Origin: CAILUG01 sp903844415
GTDB lineage: Bacteria > Pseudomonadota > Gammaproteobacteria > Pseudomonadales > Pseudohongiellaceae
Assembly (NCBI GenBank): GCA_947477655.1
Contig: CANJTS010000006.1
Coordinates: 124,001-188,000 of the forward strand
Length of the DNA: 64,000 nucleotides
Direction of reading: 5' to 3'
Positions 18,787 through 28,599 of this stretch are shown here, piece by piece (within the stretch, counting starts at the first letter, position 1; every line of letters starts with the position of its first letter). Position numbers and translations under genes: made by a program. The notes beneath the pieces are model-generated. The model was not told where the DNA came from. It searched no databases and was given only the letters and a program-made list of their open reading frames with translations.

Positions 18787-19032
18787 TCAGCCAATAAAGG
18801 GATTGGCAAAGATAAACAGGAACGCAATGCCCACACCGATAATTGAGATAACGTCAACAAATGCTGCTACCAGGAAAAACTGGGTTTGCAGACGCGGCGC
18901 CAGCTCGGGCTGACGCGCAGAACTTTCGATCAACTTGCCGCCCAAGTTACCAAACGCAATCGCAGTGCCTGCACCACAAATTCCAAAAATGATAGCTGCC
19001 GCAATTAAAGTAAAGGCTTGTATTGTTTCCAT
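18787..19032 (-). CDS. atpE: ATP synthase c subunit
   Basis: This 81-residue hairpin of two membrane helices forms the rotor ring. The proton-carrying acid is Asp60 (AAFVDVISIIGVG), and the polar loop contains Arg-Gln-Pro at 40-42. No Na+-type Gln/Glu pattern is obvious, so proton coupling is inferred. In the first helix the usual glycine series reads GAGTAIAFG, with Ala at a position that is Gly in E. coli, a mild variation that may affect helix packing. Confidence 0.97.
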   Translation of the reverse strand: METIQAFTLIAAAIIFGICGAGTAIAFGNLGGKLIESSARQPELAPRLQTQFFLVAAFVDVISIIGVGIAFLFIFANPFIG

Positions 19033-19067
19033 AGTTATCTCCAGATGTTGTCGGTAAGTTTAAACTG

Positions 19068-19922
19068 TTAATGAGTATTATGTGCTTGATTAATATACAC
19101 AATCGTAAGCATCATAAAGAGGTAAGCCTGTAAAATGATGACCAAGATATGGAACACCGACCAAGCAAAATTAAACGGTAGTTGGTAGTAGCCAATCATG
19201 CCAATTACCAGAAAAATTACTTCCCCTGCAAACAGGTTGCCATAAAGTCGCAAAGCCAAAGAAACCGGTTTTGCCAAAAACCCGGGCAATTCGAGAATAA
19301 GATTAAGGGGAATTGCCCATTTACCAAAGGGGTGAAAAGCAAACTCGCCAAGGAATCCGCCTAAGCCTTTATTTTTAATGCTGTAGTAAATCACTAGGAA
19401 GAAAATGCTTAGGGAAAAGCCCAGAGTAATATTGATGTCGGTAGACGGTACTGATTTAAAGAAGAGGTGCGGATCGCCTGTGATGGCTTGCGCTGCCAGC
19501 GGGATCATGTCCACAGGAACAAGATCCATCGCGTTCATTAAAAAAATCCAGCAGAAAATTGTTAACCCTAGCGGACCAAGATACGCACAATTACCGTGAA
19601 AGCTGTTTTTGATACTGTTTTGTACCATTTCTATTACAAACTCAACGGCATTCTGCAAACCGCCGGGAACCCCTGACGTAGCTTTGCGGCTAACCGAGAA
19701 GAACAAGCCCAAAAAAACCAACCCTAACACTACAGACATCAGCATTGTATCCACATGAATCGACCAGAAGCCCATGTTGGTGGCTTCTTCTGCGGTATGT
19801 GCAAATCCCAAATGTCCTTCTTCCGTTTTGCCGTAAGTTAGAAAACTTAGATGATGGCGAACGTATTCCGATGCATTCTCGTAAACCGGAGCTTCTTCAG
19901 CTATTTCAACAACTTCTGCCAT
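19068..19922 (-). CDS. atpB: ATP synthase a subunit
   Basis: Subunit a provides the proton half-channels of Fo. The 284-residue protein is very hydrophobic, with about five or six membrane helices. The helix with the essential Arg is visible as PVSLALRLYGNLFAGE, and the C-terminal helix LVIILQAYLFMMLTIVYI is typical. The N-terminus is acidic and soluble. It lies 37 bases after atpI and 35 before atpE. Confidence 0.98.
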   Translation of the reverse strand: MAEVVEIAEEAPVYENASEYVRHHLSFLTYGKTEEGHLGFAHTAEEATNMGFWSIHVDTMLMSVVLGLVFLGLFFSVSRKATSGVPGGLQNAVEFVIEMVQNSIKNSFHGNCAYLGPLGLTIFCWIFLMNAMDLVPVDMIPLAAQAITGDPHLFFKSVPSTDINITLGFSLSIFFLVIYYSIKNKGLGGFLGEFAFHPFGKWAIPLNLILELPGFLAKPVSLALRLYGNLFAGEVIFLVIGMIGYYQLPFNFAWSVFHILVIILQAYLFMMLTIVYINQAHNTH

Positions 19923-19959
19923 TGCGTGTTTTCACCAAGCTAATTTAGATTTTTTTGTT

Positions 19960-20343
19960 CTAACTACTAAGCCTTACAAAACTTACTATCCCAATTATAT
20001 GAGCCAGGACAAAGCCTGCAAATAAGCTAGGAACATTCAAGGGTTTCACAAATACAAACGCCAGCGAAAAACCCATCCCAATCAACGCCAGTTTTATAAA
20101 CTCTCCGACGTAAGCATTGCGCACAACATTTTCTATTGCTCGAGCACCGTACTGACTGAAAACTTTTTTAGCAAAGTAGACGCTAGGAATTATGCATATC
20201 ATTCCACCCAGCAGCACAGAATAGGAGCTCACGACCCCCAAAACCAGAAAGGAAACACCTGCAGACAACAACAAAACTGTTAGCTGAATAAGGATAATTC
20301 TGGTAATCGGGTGCGTTATTTTGGTTGGGATTGATCTGGCCAA
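19960..20343 (-). CDS. atpI: ATP synthase protein I
   Basis: AtpI is a small membrane protein that assists c-ring assembly and is not essential in E. coli. The 127-residue sequence has four predicted membrane segments (for example IILIQLTVLLLSAGVSFLVL and LALIGMGFSLAFVFV). The start codon is TTG, preceded by a G-rich ribosome site (GGGGGCGGA). It is the first gene of the operon. Confidence 0.88.
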   Translation of the reverse strand: MARSIPTKITHPITRIILIQLTVLLLSAGVSFLVLGVVSSYSVLLGGMICIIPSVYFAKKVFSQYGARAIENVVRNAYVGEFIKLALIGMGFSLAFVFVKPLNVPSLFAGFVLAHIIGIVSFVRLSS

Positions 20344-20391
20344 ATTATCCGCCCCCTACCCCTGCTTTCTTCTTTCCATCAAAAGCCGCGC

Positions 20392-20420
20392 AGTATATTG
20401 ACATTAACTGATACCGGCAA
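20392..20420 (-). promoter_or_regulatory. Candidate sigma-70 promoter of the atp operon
   Basis: On the minus strand TTGCCG and TATACT are spaced by 17 bases, about 50 bases before the atpI start. Matches are 4/6 and 5/6. It is the best promoter-like pair seen in the 111-base gap between parB and atpI. A call by eye, not tested. Confidence 0.45.
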
Positions 20421-20454
20421 CTGGAAATCGGTTCAAAAAGAGACACATTCCACA

Positions 20455-21393
20455 TCAATTTATGTGTGCAAGTATGCCATCGAGTTGATCGAGCGAGCTG
20501 TATTTGAAGATCAGCCGACCCTTGCCCTTCGCATTGTGTTCTATTAATACTACAGCGCCCAGTTTGCTCGATAGCTCATCCTGGAGAGAACTTATGTCGG
20601 GATCTGTTTGTGTTGGTTTGCTGTCCGCCTTTTTTTCGGCCTGCAAGCGCCTTACCAACACTTCGGTTTGTCTAACAGACAAGCTTTTGCCAATCACAAC
20701 TCTTGCTGTGCTCACCTGCAGATTTGCAGACAAGGACAACAATGCCCGCGCGTGGCCCATTTCCAGGTCTCCATGCTCCAAAAATGTTCTTACCTCTAGC
20801 TCCAGGTTCATCAGCCGCAGCAAATTGGTTACTGCTGTTCTTGATTTTCCAACCGCATCAGCTACACCTTGCTGGGTTAGCTCAAATTCATCCTGTAGGC
20901 GTTTAAGCGCTATGGCCTCTTCGATGGGGTTTAGGTTTTCGCGTTGAATATTTTCGATCAGTGCCATGGCAATTGCGGCAGAATCAGGCACATCTCTGAC
21001 AATAACAGGGATTCTGTCTAATCCCGCCATTTGGCTAGCGCGCCAGCGACGCTCGCCGGCAATTATTTCGAATTTTGTAGGCGTTATTGGTCGGACTACT
21101 ATGGGCTGCATAACGCCCTGGATTCTAATGGACTGAGCAAGCTCCTCCAGGCTTTCGGGACGTAAATCCATACGCGGCTGGTATTTGCCGGGTTGGATGA
21201 ACTCTATAGGAAGATGCTTAAGAATTCCGTCTCGATTTGCGACTGCTTGCAAAGCTTGAAGCTCCGGAGATTCTGACCCAACCGGAGTAGATTGAGCATC
21301 TGTTAGACCGTGTTCGGTTTTTTTGGTCCCGTTTTTTATGCCTCCCAACAAGGCATCAAGACCTCTCCCCAATCCGCGTTTCTTTTCTACCAT
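20455..21393 (-). CDS. parB: Chromosome-partitioning protein ParB
   Basis: ParB binds parS, loads as a CTP-dependent sliding clamp, spreads along DNA and directs origin segregation with ParA. The 312-residue protein has the N-terminal KRGLGRGLDALLGG motif for ParA contact, the CTP-binding motif GERRWRA (113-119), a helix-turn-helix region (LTQQGVADAVGKSRTAVTNL) and a C-terminal dimerisation domain. A TTG at 21405 extends the frame, but ATG at 21393 has GAGG about 7 bases before it and is preferred. The gene begins just after parA, and two parS sites lie in recF about 11-12 kb away. Confidence 0.96.
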   Translation of the reverse strand: MVEKKRGLGRGLDALLGGIKNGTKKTEHGLTDAQSTPVGSESPELQALQAVANRDGILKHLPIEFIQPGKYQPRMDLRPESLEELAQSIRIQGVMQPIVVRPITPTKFEIIAGERRWRASQMAGLDRIPVIVRDVPDSAAIAMALIENIQRENLNPIEEAIALKRLQDEFELTQQGVADAVGKSRTAVTNLLRLMNLELEVRTFLEHGDLEMGHARALLSLSANLQVSTARVVIGKSLSVRQTEVLVRRLQAEKKADSKPTQTDPDISSLQDELSSKLGAVVLIEHNAKGKGRLIFKYSSLDQLDGILAHIN

Positions 21394-21401
21394 TACCGGC
21401 C

Positions 21402-22184
21402 TCAAGCTTCCTGAAGTTGTTCTGTATGTCTGCGCAACATTTCTCCTGCCAAGGCAATGTAGGAAAGCGCTCCGCTCGATGTCTTATCATACACGATTAC
21501 CGGCTGTCCAAAACTGGGCGCTTCGGCCAAACGTACATTACGGGGTATGACGGTTCTATATAGCGCCGCGTTAAAAAACTCTTTGAGCTGATCTGATACT
21601 TCCTGAGTTAGGCGGTTACGCGGATCAAACATTGTGCGGACGATGCCTTCAATTCGTAAACCTGGATTAAGACTCCCAGCCACCGCATCAATCGTGCTGG
21701 ACAGCGCTGACAAACCTTCTAAAGCAAAATATTCGCACTGCATTGGAATCAACACACCATCCGCTGCAACCAGGGCGTTAAGGGTCAACATGTTAAGCGA
21801 TGGCGGGCAATCAATAAGAATGTAATCAAACCGACCGGATAATGTGGACAGCGCTACTTTTAATTTTGTTTCTCGGTCATCTTGTTCCAACAATTCTACT
21901 TCGGCTGCAGTTAGATCACTGTTAGAGGGCAGCACCCAGTAGCCACTCTCCATTGGATTTAGCAGGGCAGCCTCAGCACTACACAGTCCTAAAAGCACAT
22001 CATATATGCTGATTTCTAATTGAGATTTATCTACACCACTGCCCATGGTTGCATTGCCTTGCGGATCGAGGTCTACCAGCAGTACCGTCTTCTGCATTCG
22101 TGCCAAAGACGCAGCAAGATTAATAGTGGTTGTGGTTTTCCCCACGCCTCCTTTTTGGTTGGCCACTGCAAAAATTTTCGCCAC
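21402..22184 (-). CDS. parA: Chromosome-partitioning ATPase ParA
   Basis: ParA/Soj binds DNA non-specifically as an ATP dimer and moves ParB-parS complexes. The 260-residue protein has the deviant Walker A KGGVGKT (11-17), the following LVDLDPQGNAT motif, and YILIDCPPSLNMLTLNAL as Walker B region. The short N-terminus means it lacks the HTH domain of plasmid-type ParA. It is followed directly by parB and preceded by rsmG, the usual chromosomal arrangement. Confidence 0.97.
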   Translation of the reverse strand: MAKIFAVANQKGGVGKTTTTINLAASLARMQKTVLLVDLDPQGNATMGSGVDKSQLEISIYDVLLGLCSAEAALLNPMESGYWVLPSNSDLTAAEVELLEQDDRETKLKVALSTLSGRFDYILIDCPPSLNMLTLNALVAADGVLIPMQCEYFALEGLSALSSTIDAVAGSLNPGLRIEGIVRTMFDPRNRLTQEVSDQLKEFFNAALYRTVIPRNVRLAEAPSFGQPVIVYDKTSSGALSYIALAGEMLRRHTEQLQEA

Positions 22185-22244
22185 TTTGGTTTACCGCCTG
22201 GTTAGGATTGTGAGCGCACTGCTAGGTTAATAAGCAAGGGTTGG

Positions 22245-22871
22245 TTAAGTTCGTCGGATATCTAGCACATGCCTTTTAACATCTGTTCCTGGTACCGCTA
22301 GAGGATGGCTGGCTATTAGAGTAAATCCCGCGGGCAGGGCAGCAACTTCTGCTTCTGGTATATGCCCTTTCATTGCCAGAAATTTTCCTTTTTCTTCTAA
22401 TAAGTGCTGGCAGTTGGTTATAAAATCCGTCAAGGAGGAAAAGGCGCGACTAGTGACAATACCAACTTGTGGTAGGCATTCATAGTCCTGCACTCGGCTA
22501 TGTATTACCTGAACATTGTGTAGTTTTAACAATGCTGTCATCTGAAAAATAAATCGGGTTTTTTTGCTGTTACTATCAATTAACGTAAATTTACAATCAG
22601 GGTAGCAGACGGCCAAAGGCAAGCCCGGCAAGCCAGCTCCTGTGCCGACATCTGCGATTAGTTCTGCATCTATGTGTGGCGCCAAGGTCAAGCTGTCCAG
22701 TATATGAAGCGTCAACATTTCCTGGGAGTTTTTGATTCCACTTAGGTTATAAGCTTGGTTCCATTTATGAAGTTGTTGTAAATACTCCAGCAGTTTTTCT
22801 TGGGCGGCAGTTGGTATTATAAGATTAAGAGCGCTTAACCCGTCACTCAACATTTCTGCTAGTGTCGGCAT
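22245..22871 (-). CDS. rsmG: 16S rRNA (guanine-N7) methyltransferase
   Basis: RsmG (GidB) methylates N7 of G527 of 16S rRNA using S-adenosylmethionine. The 208 residues match. The SAM-binding loop is DVGTGAGLPGLPLA at about 74-87, preceded by the N-terminal region NLSGIKNSQEMLTLHILDSL. Its ATG shares one base with the mnmG stop (TAATG), so translation is likely coupled. Loss of this enzyme is known to give low-level streptomycin resistance. Confidence 0.97.
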   Translation of the reverse strand: MPTLAEMLSDGLSALNLIIPTAAQEKLLEYLQQLHKWNQAYNLSGIKNSQEMLTLHILDSLTLAPHIDAELIADVGTGAGLPGLPLAVCYPDCKFTLIDSNSKKTRFIFQMTALLKLHNVQVIHSRVQDYECLPQVGIVTSRAFSSLTDFITNCQHLLEEKGKFLAMKGHIPEAEVAALPAGFTLIASHPLAVPGTDVKRHVLDIRRT

Positions 22872-24799
22872 TAGGCAATCTTGGAAAAGATATCCGCAGC
22901 AATATTTTCTTGTTGCTGCTGCTGATGTTTTTTTAGATAAACCAGAAGTAGAGATATTGCTGCCGGTGTTACTCCAGGTATCCGAGATGCTCGACTAATA
23001 CTGTCAGGCTTGGCTTCTGCAAGTTTCTGCCTAAGTTCGTTCGATAATCCCGGAATAGATTTATAAATAAAACCTACGGGTATTCGCGTATTTTCGTTGC
23101 GAGAAATTTTTTCAATTTCTACTTGTTGACGGGCAATATACCCTTGATATTTGTTACGGATCTCCACTTGTTCTGCCACATCTGATACAGGTGTTTCTGT
23201 TCTTGAGCCAGCATCAAAACATGCTTTGGCTAATGTATTAAAAGTAACCTCTGGACGCGCCAAAATTTCGCTTAGCCGGTATTCGTGGGTGATGGGGGTT
23301 TCCAATAAAGGATTCAATTGATCTGCCAACTTTGTTCCAGGTTTAACCCAGCTAGAATGTAAATAGTTTTCTTCTTTTTCAACAGCCTCTTTTTTTTCAT
23401 TGAAGGCGCGCCAGCGTTTATCATCAACAAGCCCGAACTGGCGGCCTATTTCGGTTAACCTGTAATCTGCATTGTCTTGACGTAACAACAATCGATATTC
23501 TGCCCTGCTCGTAAACATACGGTATGGTTCTTTGGTTCCCTGTGTAATAAGGTCATCTGCCAATACTCCGATATAAGCTTCATCGCGACGTGGACACCAA
23601 CTTTCTTTTTCCTTTGCTGCTAGTGCGGCATTAATTCCGGCCAAGAGCCCTTGCGCTGCCGCTTCTTCATAGCCCGTTGTTCCATTTATCTGACCAGCGA
23701 AATATAAGCCAGCTATGTGTTTGCTCTCAAAAGTTGGCCTTAGATCACGTGGATCAAAAAAATCATACTCAATCGCATATCCAGGGCGAATGATATGCGC
23801 GTTCTCAAATCCTTTTATCTCAGCGATTAATTTTTTCTGGGTTTCGAAAGGGAGACTGGTGGATATTCCATTTGGATATAGTTCATGTGTGGTTAGACCT
23901 TCTGGCTCAACAAAAATTTGATGGCTTGTTTTATCTGAAAACCTTACTACTTTATCTTCGATAGATGGACAATAACGCGGCCCCACACCTTCTATTACTC
24001 CTGTATACATCGGCGACTTATCCAAACCTTCGCGAATTATTTGATGACACCTTTCATTGGTAGAAGTGATATAACAATTTATTTGTTGTGGGTGTTCTTC
24101 AACTTTACCCAAATAAGACATAACCGGTAAACATGCATCTCCTGGTTGAACGGTCATCACAGAAAAATCAACTGTTCTGCCATCTATTCTCGGTGGTGTA
24201 CCCGTTTTTAATCTCCCTACTCGTAATGGTAATTCTCGCAATCTTTCTGACAGCGTGAGGGCGGGTGGATCTCCTGCTCGGCCCCCGGAATAATTATTTA
24301 GTCCAATATGTATTTTCCCCGCAAGAAAGGTTCCTGCTGTGAGTACTACACGCTTCGCATAAAACCGTTGTCCCATTTGTGTAATAACACCATGCACTTG
24401 ATCGCCCGTCACAATCAAATCATCAATGGCTTGTTGGAATATTTTAAGGTTGCTTTGGTTTTCTAGCGTATTTCGTATTGCTGCTTTGTAGAGGATTCTA
24501 TCTGCCTGTGCGCGTGTCGCTCTCACTGCAGGCCCTTTGCTGGAATTAAGTGTACGAAATTGAATACCTGCCAAATCTGCAGCATGTGCCATGGCTCCAC
24601 CCAGAGCATCAACCTCTTTGACCAGATGCGTTTTACCTATTCCTCCAATTGCGGGGTTACACGACATCTGCCCTAGTGTTTCTACATTATGGCTGATCAG
24701 CAGCGTACTGACTCCCATACGTGCAGATGCAAGGGCTGCTTCGGTTCCAGCATGCCCCCCTCCAACAACGATTACTCCAAAGTGATTCTCAAATCCCAT
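22871..24799 (-). CDS. mnmG: tRNA uridine 5-carboxymethylaminomethyl modification enzyme
   Basis: MnmG (GidA) works with MnmE to add the cmnm5 or nm5 group to wobble U34 of certain tRNAs, using FAD and a folate donor. The 642-residue protein starts with the FAD-binding GGGHAG (13-18) and carries family blocks CNPAIGGIGKTHLVKEVDAL and FAGQINGTTGYEEAAAQGL. The C-terminal helical domain that binds MnmE is present. The gene starts next to an AT-rich region with DnaA boxes, as gidA does beside oriC in E. coli. Confidence 0.98.
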   Translation of the reverse strand: MGFENHFGVIVVGGGHAGTEAALASARMGVSTLLISHNVETLGQMSCNPAIGGIGKTHLVKEVDALGGAMAHAADLAGIQFRTLNSSKGPAVRATRAQADRILYKAAIRNTLENQSNLKIFQQAIDDLIVTGDQVHGVITQMGQRFYAKRVVLTAGTFLAGKIHIGLNNYSGGRAGDPPALTLSERLRELPLRVGRLKTGTPPRIDGRTVDFSVMTVQPGDACLPVMSYLGKVEEHPQQINCYITSTNERCHQIIREGLDKSPMYTGVIEGVGPRYCPSIEDKVVRFSDKTSHQIFVEPEGLTTHELYPNGISTSLPFETQKKLIAEIKGFENAHIIRPGYAIEYDFFDPRDLRPTFESKHIAGLYFAGQINGTTGYEEAAAQGLLAGINAALAAKEKESWCPRRDEAYIGVLADDLITQGTKEPYRMFTSRAEYRLLLRQDNADYRLTEIGRQFGLVDDKRWRAFNEKKEAVEKEENYLHSSWVKPGTKLADQLNPLLETPITHEYRLSEILARPEVTFNTLAKACFDAGSRTETPVSDVAEQVEIRNKYQGYIARQQVEIEKISRNENTRIPVGFIYKSIPGLSNELRQKLAEAKPDSISRASRIPGVTPAAISLLLVYLKKHQQQQQENIAADIFSKIA

Positions 24800-25194
24800 A
24801 ACTTACCAATTTTACAAAATGACACAACTTCAAAGAACTGATTAGAAGTATATACCGTTTAAGCTTTTTTTTTGTATTGTTAACTAGTTTCATGTTTATG
24901 TAAGAGTTCATTTATATATTTATATATATATATATAAAATATAAAAATTATTACTATTGTTAGTAAGCTTTTTTCTGTGTATTACTAAGAAAAAATCTTT
25001 CGTTTCAGGGTGTTGTTCAAATGATAACAATGTGGATTAACTGCTTCTTTTCTGGATGTAAGGTGGTGGTAATAAGTGCATAACTGCGCTCTTTATCCAC
25101 AAACAAAATTTATTTATAAAATTATACACAATAGAAGCTATGTTTAAGGCAATTATGTTACTTGTTGCCAACAGGTTATACAGATATAAATTTT
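24800..25194. other. AT-rich intergenic region with DnaA boxes (candidate origin element)
   Basis: This 395-base gap between mnmG and mnmE contains no gene. It has a long run of TA repeats (about 24911-24952) that could melt easily. DnaA-box-like 9-mers are TTATCCACA at 25093-25101 (exact), TTATACACA at 25122-25130 (fits TTATNCACA), TAATCCACA on the minus strand at 25031-25039 and TTATGCACT on the minus strand at 25075-25083 (one mismatch each). The gidA-side location parallels E. coli oriC. Whether it functions as an origin is inference. Confidence 0.6.
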
Positions 25195-26565
25195 CTATTT
25201 ACCGATACAAAAACTACCGAAGATTTCGCCTAATAAATCATCTGCTGTCACGATACCCGTAATCTCACTTAGAGATAGTTGTGCGTTTCGGAGCTCCTCT
25301 GCTACCAACTCCCCTGCCTTAAACTTGAGTAATTGTACTTTCGCGGAAGATAAAGCTAATTGTGTACGCAGCAACGAATCCAGATGTCGCCTTCTTGCGA
25401 TAAACCCACCTTCCCCTTCTGGTATAAATCCAGCACATTCTTGCAAGTGTTCTCTCAGCCGATCTAGCCCTATAAGTTCTTTTGCAGAAATAGAAATTGT
25501 TGGGAAATCACCGCAACTGTTCAATAGTAAGGTTTCGTCCGATAAGTCTATCTTGTTAAACACTACAGTTATCCGAGACTTTATTTGAGCAATTAAGTTA
25601 AGTCGTTGCCATATACCGCTATTTCTAAAATTTTCAGATTGACGCCAATCTACTATTAGCAATATACGATCGGCCTCCTCTATGGCTTTCCATGCCCTGC
25701 GAATGCCTTCTTGCTCCACAATATCATCGCTTTCTCGCAGACCTGCCGTATCGATAATGTGTAATGGTAATCCACCGATATTGATCTCCTGCTGCAGCAG
25801 ATCTCGAGTAGTGCCGGGGATCTCTGTGACGATTGCACTTTCCACACCAGAAAGAGCATTCAGAAGAGTTGATTTTCCAGCATTAGGCTCTCCCGCAATC
25901 ACTACTCGAATACCCTCTTTAATAACCACCCCTTGTTTGGCTTGTTTTAGTACAGCTCCTACTTCATCCAGGAGCCGATCAATCTTAGCTGCCACACTAC
26001 CGCTGTTAAGATAATCGACTTCTTCTTCAGGAAAGTCGATCGCTGCTTCTACATAAACACGCAAGTTAATAATAGACGCCACAAGAGTATTAATCAGTCG
26101 AGAAAAATCTCCACTCAAGGAACGAATGGCCAAACGAGCAGCAACGATAGAAGAGCTGTCTATCAGATCCGAAACGGCCTCAGCTTGAGCGAGGTCAATT
26201 TTTCCATTGAGGAATGCGCGCTCAGAAAACTCACCTGGCCGTGCTAGTCGGGCTCCTAACTCTAATAATAGAGATAAAATTAGATCGACAACTACAGGGC
26301 TTCCATGGACATGAAACTCACAAACATCTTCCCCAGTATAGGAATGTGGTGTAGAGAAAAATAGGATAATTGCTTGATCAATAACATGGCCTGAAGAATC
26401 TGTAATCCAAGACATGGATACAGTTCTCGGTGCTGGTACAGCCCCAGTAATCTTCTGACAAATGTAAGCGCTCTTAGAGCCTGACAATTTAACTACGCTG
26501 ATGCCGCCTTTGCCCGCCGGCGTAGCAACAGCGCAGATAGTATCTGTGGAATTAGTTATGGGCAC
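25195..26565 (-). CDS. mnmE: tRNA modification GTPase MnmE
   Basis: MnmE (TrmE) is the GTPase partner of MnmG in wobble-uridine modification. The 456-residue protein has the N-terminal folate-binding domain, a helical domain interrupted by the G domain with G1 GEPNAGKS (225-232) and DTAGLRESDD as G3, and the essential C-terminal CIGK with Cys453. The start codon is GTG, 13 bases after the yidC stop, with no clear ribosome site, so translation may be coupled to yidC. Confidence 0.98.
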   Translation of the reverse strand: MPITNSTDTICAVATPAGKGGISVVKLSGSKSAYICQKITGAVPAPRTVSMSWITDSSGHVIDQAIILFFSTPHSYTGEDVCEFHVHGSPVVVDLILSLLLELGARLARPGEFSERAFLNGKIDLAQAEAVSDLIDSSSIVAARLAIRSLSGDFSRLINTLVASIINLRVYVEAAIDFPEEEVDYLNSGSVAAKIDRLLDEVGAVLKQAKQGVVIKEGIRVVIAGEPNAGKSTLLNALSGVESAIVTEIPGTTRDLLQQEINIGGLPLHIIDTAGLRESDDIVEQEGIRRAWKAIEEADRILLIVDWRQSENFRNSGIWQRLNLIAQIKSRITVVFNKIDLSDETLLLNSCGDFPTISISAKELIGLDRLREHLQECAGFIPEGEGGFIARRRHLDSLLRTQLALSSAKVQLLKFKAGELVAEELRNAQLSLSEITGIVTADDLLGEIFGSFCIGK

Positions 26566-26578
26566 AAAATGGTTTTAA

Positions 26579-28261
26579 TTACCCATTATTAGCGGCGTTT
26601 AGGCTCTCGACTTTATTAGTAAAATACCATTGTTGCAGGATGCCGAGAACCGCATTGACAAGGTAGTAAAGTACAAGTCCTGCCGGGAAGAACAAAAAGA
26701 ATACCGAGAAAATGACAGGCATAAACTTCATCATTTTTGCCTGCATAGGGTCTGTTGTCATCATCGGCGTCATATGCTGTTGTAAATAATAAGCCGCACC
26801 TAGCAATATGGGCAATACGAAATAATCATCCATCGCAGACAAATCTTGATACCACAGGATAAAAGTTGCTTGGCGTAATTCCACGCTTTCATTCAACACC
26901 CAATATATGCCAAGAAATACAGGCATTTGTAATAGCACAGGAAGACAGCCACCAAATGGATTTACTTTTTCTTTTTTCCAAAGCTCCATTTGTGCCTGCA
27001 TAAATTTTTGTTTATCTTCACCGTAGCGCTCCTTCAATTGATTTATTTTAGGCTGCAGGCGTTTCATGTTGGCTTGTGACTTGTATTGTTTTGCAGATAA
27101 TGGATAGAACAACAAACGAATAATAACGGTTAGTAAAATAATGGACAGACCATAATTTCCTACTAAGTCGTTAATCTGCGAAAGTAACCAAAAAACAGGA
27201 TACGCAAAATACCATAACTTACCGTAATCAATTGTTAGTCCTAGATTTGGGGCAATTGCTTCGAGGCGATATTGATCCTTTGGGCCAGCCCAAAAGGCCG
27301 CTTCAATAACTGCGCTTTCTCCACCCTGGACAACCGTCTCTGGACTGACGAAACCAAGCAAATATTCATTGTTAGAATTGTTGCGGACGCTAAATGTGTT
27401 TACAGCGGTCTGAGGTGGTATCCAACTTCCAAGAAAATAATGCTGTGAGAATCCAATCCATCCACCTATGGTTTTTATAGGCTCAATGATTTGATCGATA
27501 TCGTCAAATTTCAATTTCTGATAAGGGTCTTTTTGTGATGTTAGGACGGCCCCCAAGTAGGTTTTTTTAACGCCAAAACCGCTCACAATGCTTGGGTCGA
27601 CTGAGCGATCACGCTTAATTTGCCCAAACAAGTTTGCTTGCCAAGGAGAGCCGGTTTTGTTATCTATCAGGAAATTCAGCTTTATCAAATAATCTGACGC
27701 ATTAAAAATATATCGCTTGGTAATAACAACGTTATTTATATCGGATGTTATTAAATCAACACTTAGCTCACCTTCGGCGACACTATATTGAGTTTGTGTT
27801 GAACGATACTTTGGTCGTCCATCACTGTTTGCGTCTGGACCATTAGTTCCAACCAGACCGCTTCGTGCAACATAAACCCCAGTACTGTCGTTTTTTAACA
27901 AAGTAAAGGGTTCGTCTGCCCGATCTAAGCTGATAGGAAATTTACGCAATGACACATTAACAATATCCCCCCCCAATAAATCTAGAGTGACAATTTGTAG
28001 TGGAGTGTTGATTACTATTAATGAGGAGTTTGTTGGAGAAGTAGTAACGGCTACTTTTTGATTTTGCGCTAGAGGTAAATCGGAGGTGGTTTCTGTATTA
28101 ATAGCGGGAATAGTTGGTAGGTTATTGGACTGCTGATTAATTGTTACCACCGATTGTTCTGCGACGACATTTTTTGCCGGGAAATCTTTATTCCAGGTAA
28201 GCAATATTAAATAGCTCACAACAGCCAAGGCAACCAACAACAGATTACGTTTTACGTCCAT
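26579..28261 (-). CDS. yidC: Membrane protein insertase YidC
   Basis: YidC inserts and folds inner-membrane proteins, including subunit c of ATP synthase, alone or with SecYEG. The 560-residue protein has an N-terminal membrane anchor (NLLLVALAVVSYLILLTW), a large periplasmic beta domain (about 60-340) and the conserved five-helix core with YPLSAKQYKSQANMKRLQPK and NPFGGCLPVLLQMPVFLGIY. Its ATG overlaps the yidD stop by one base, so the two are translationally coupled. Confidence 0.98.
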   Translation of the reverse strand: MDVKRNLLLVALAVVSYLILLTWNKDFPAKNVVAEQSVVTINQQSNNLPTIPAINTETTSDLPLAQNQKVAVTTSPTNSSLIVINTPLQIVTLDLLGGDIVNVSLRKFPISLDRADEPFTLLKNDSTGVYVARSGLVGTNGPDANSDGRPKYRSTQTQYSVAEGELSVDLITSDINNVVITKRYIFNASDYLIKLNFLIDNKTGSPWQANLFGQIKRDRSVDPSIVSGFGVKKTYLGAVLTSQKDPYQKLKFDDIDQIIEPIKTIGGWIGFSQHYFLGSWIPPQTAVNTFSVRNNSNNEYLLGFVSPETVVQGGESAVIEAAFWAGPKDQYRLEAIAPNLGLTIDYGKLWYFAYPVFWLLSQINDLVGNYGLSIILLTVIIRLLFYPLSAKQYKSQANMKRLQPKINQLKERYGEDKQKFMQAQMELWKKEKVNPFGGCLPVLLQMPVFLGIYWVLNESVELRQATFILWYQDLSAMDDYFVLPILLGAAYYLQQHMTPMMTTDPMQAKMMKFMPVIFSVFFLFFPAGLVLYYLVNAVLGILQQWYFTNKVESLNAANNG

Positions 28262-28536
28262 CAGGGTTTCAACTTATAAAATAATGAAAATTGTTCGGGT
28301 ACGGGATCGTGGCCACTTTCACAAAAAGGGTTACATCGAAGTATGCGGTATGAGGCCAGCATTACGCCTTTAGTGCACCCATGTTTTTTAAGTGCGATGC
28401 TTGCATATTGAGAGCAGGACGGGCGGAAGCGACATTGGTTGCCGAAAACAGGGCTTAATACTTTCTTATAAAGAAAGATCGCGAGGATCAATATAGCGGA
28501 GATTAGGCCGGATATTTTATTGATAATTATTGGCAT
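28261..28536 (-). CDS. yidD: Membrane protein insertion efficiency factor YidD
   Basis: YidD is a small peripheral inner-membrane protein that helps YidC-dependent insertion. The 91 residues include an amphipathic or hydrophobic N-terminus and the family core CRFRPSCSQYASIALKKHG followed by RILRCNPFCESGHDPVP, with all conserved Cys and Pro in place. It lies between rnpA and yidC in the usual order, but 63 bases from rnpA rather than overlapping it. Confidence 0.96.
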   Translation of the reverse strand: MPIIINKISGLISAILILAIFLYKKVLSPVFGNQCRFRPSCSQYASIALKKHGCTKGVMLASYRILRCNPFCESGHDPVPEQFSLFYKLKP

Positions 28537-28599
28537 TTAAATTTGATTGAGAAAGTAATTTCTTGTTATCCGGATTTAAAGGCGTCGCTGCAGAATGTT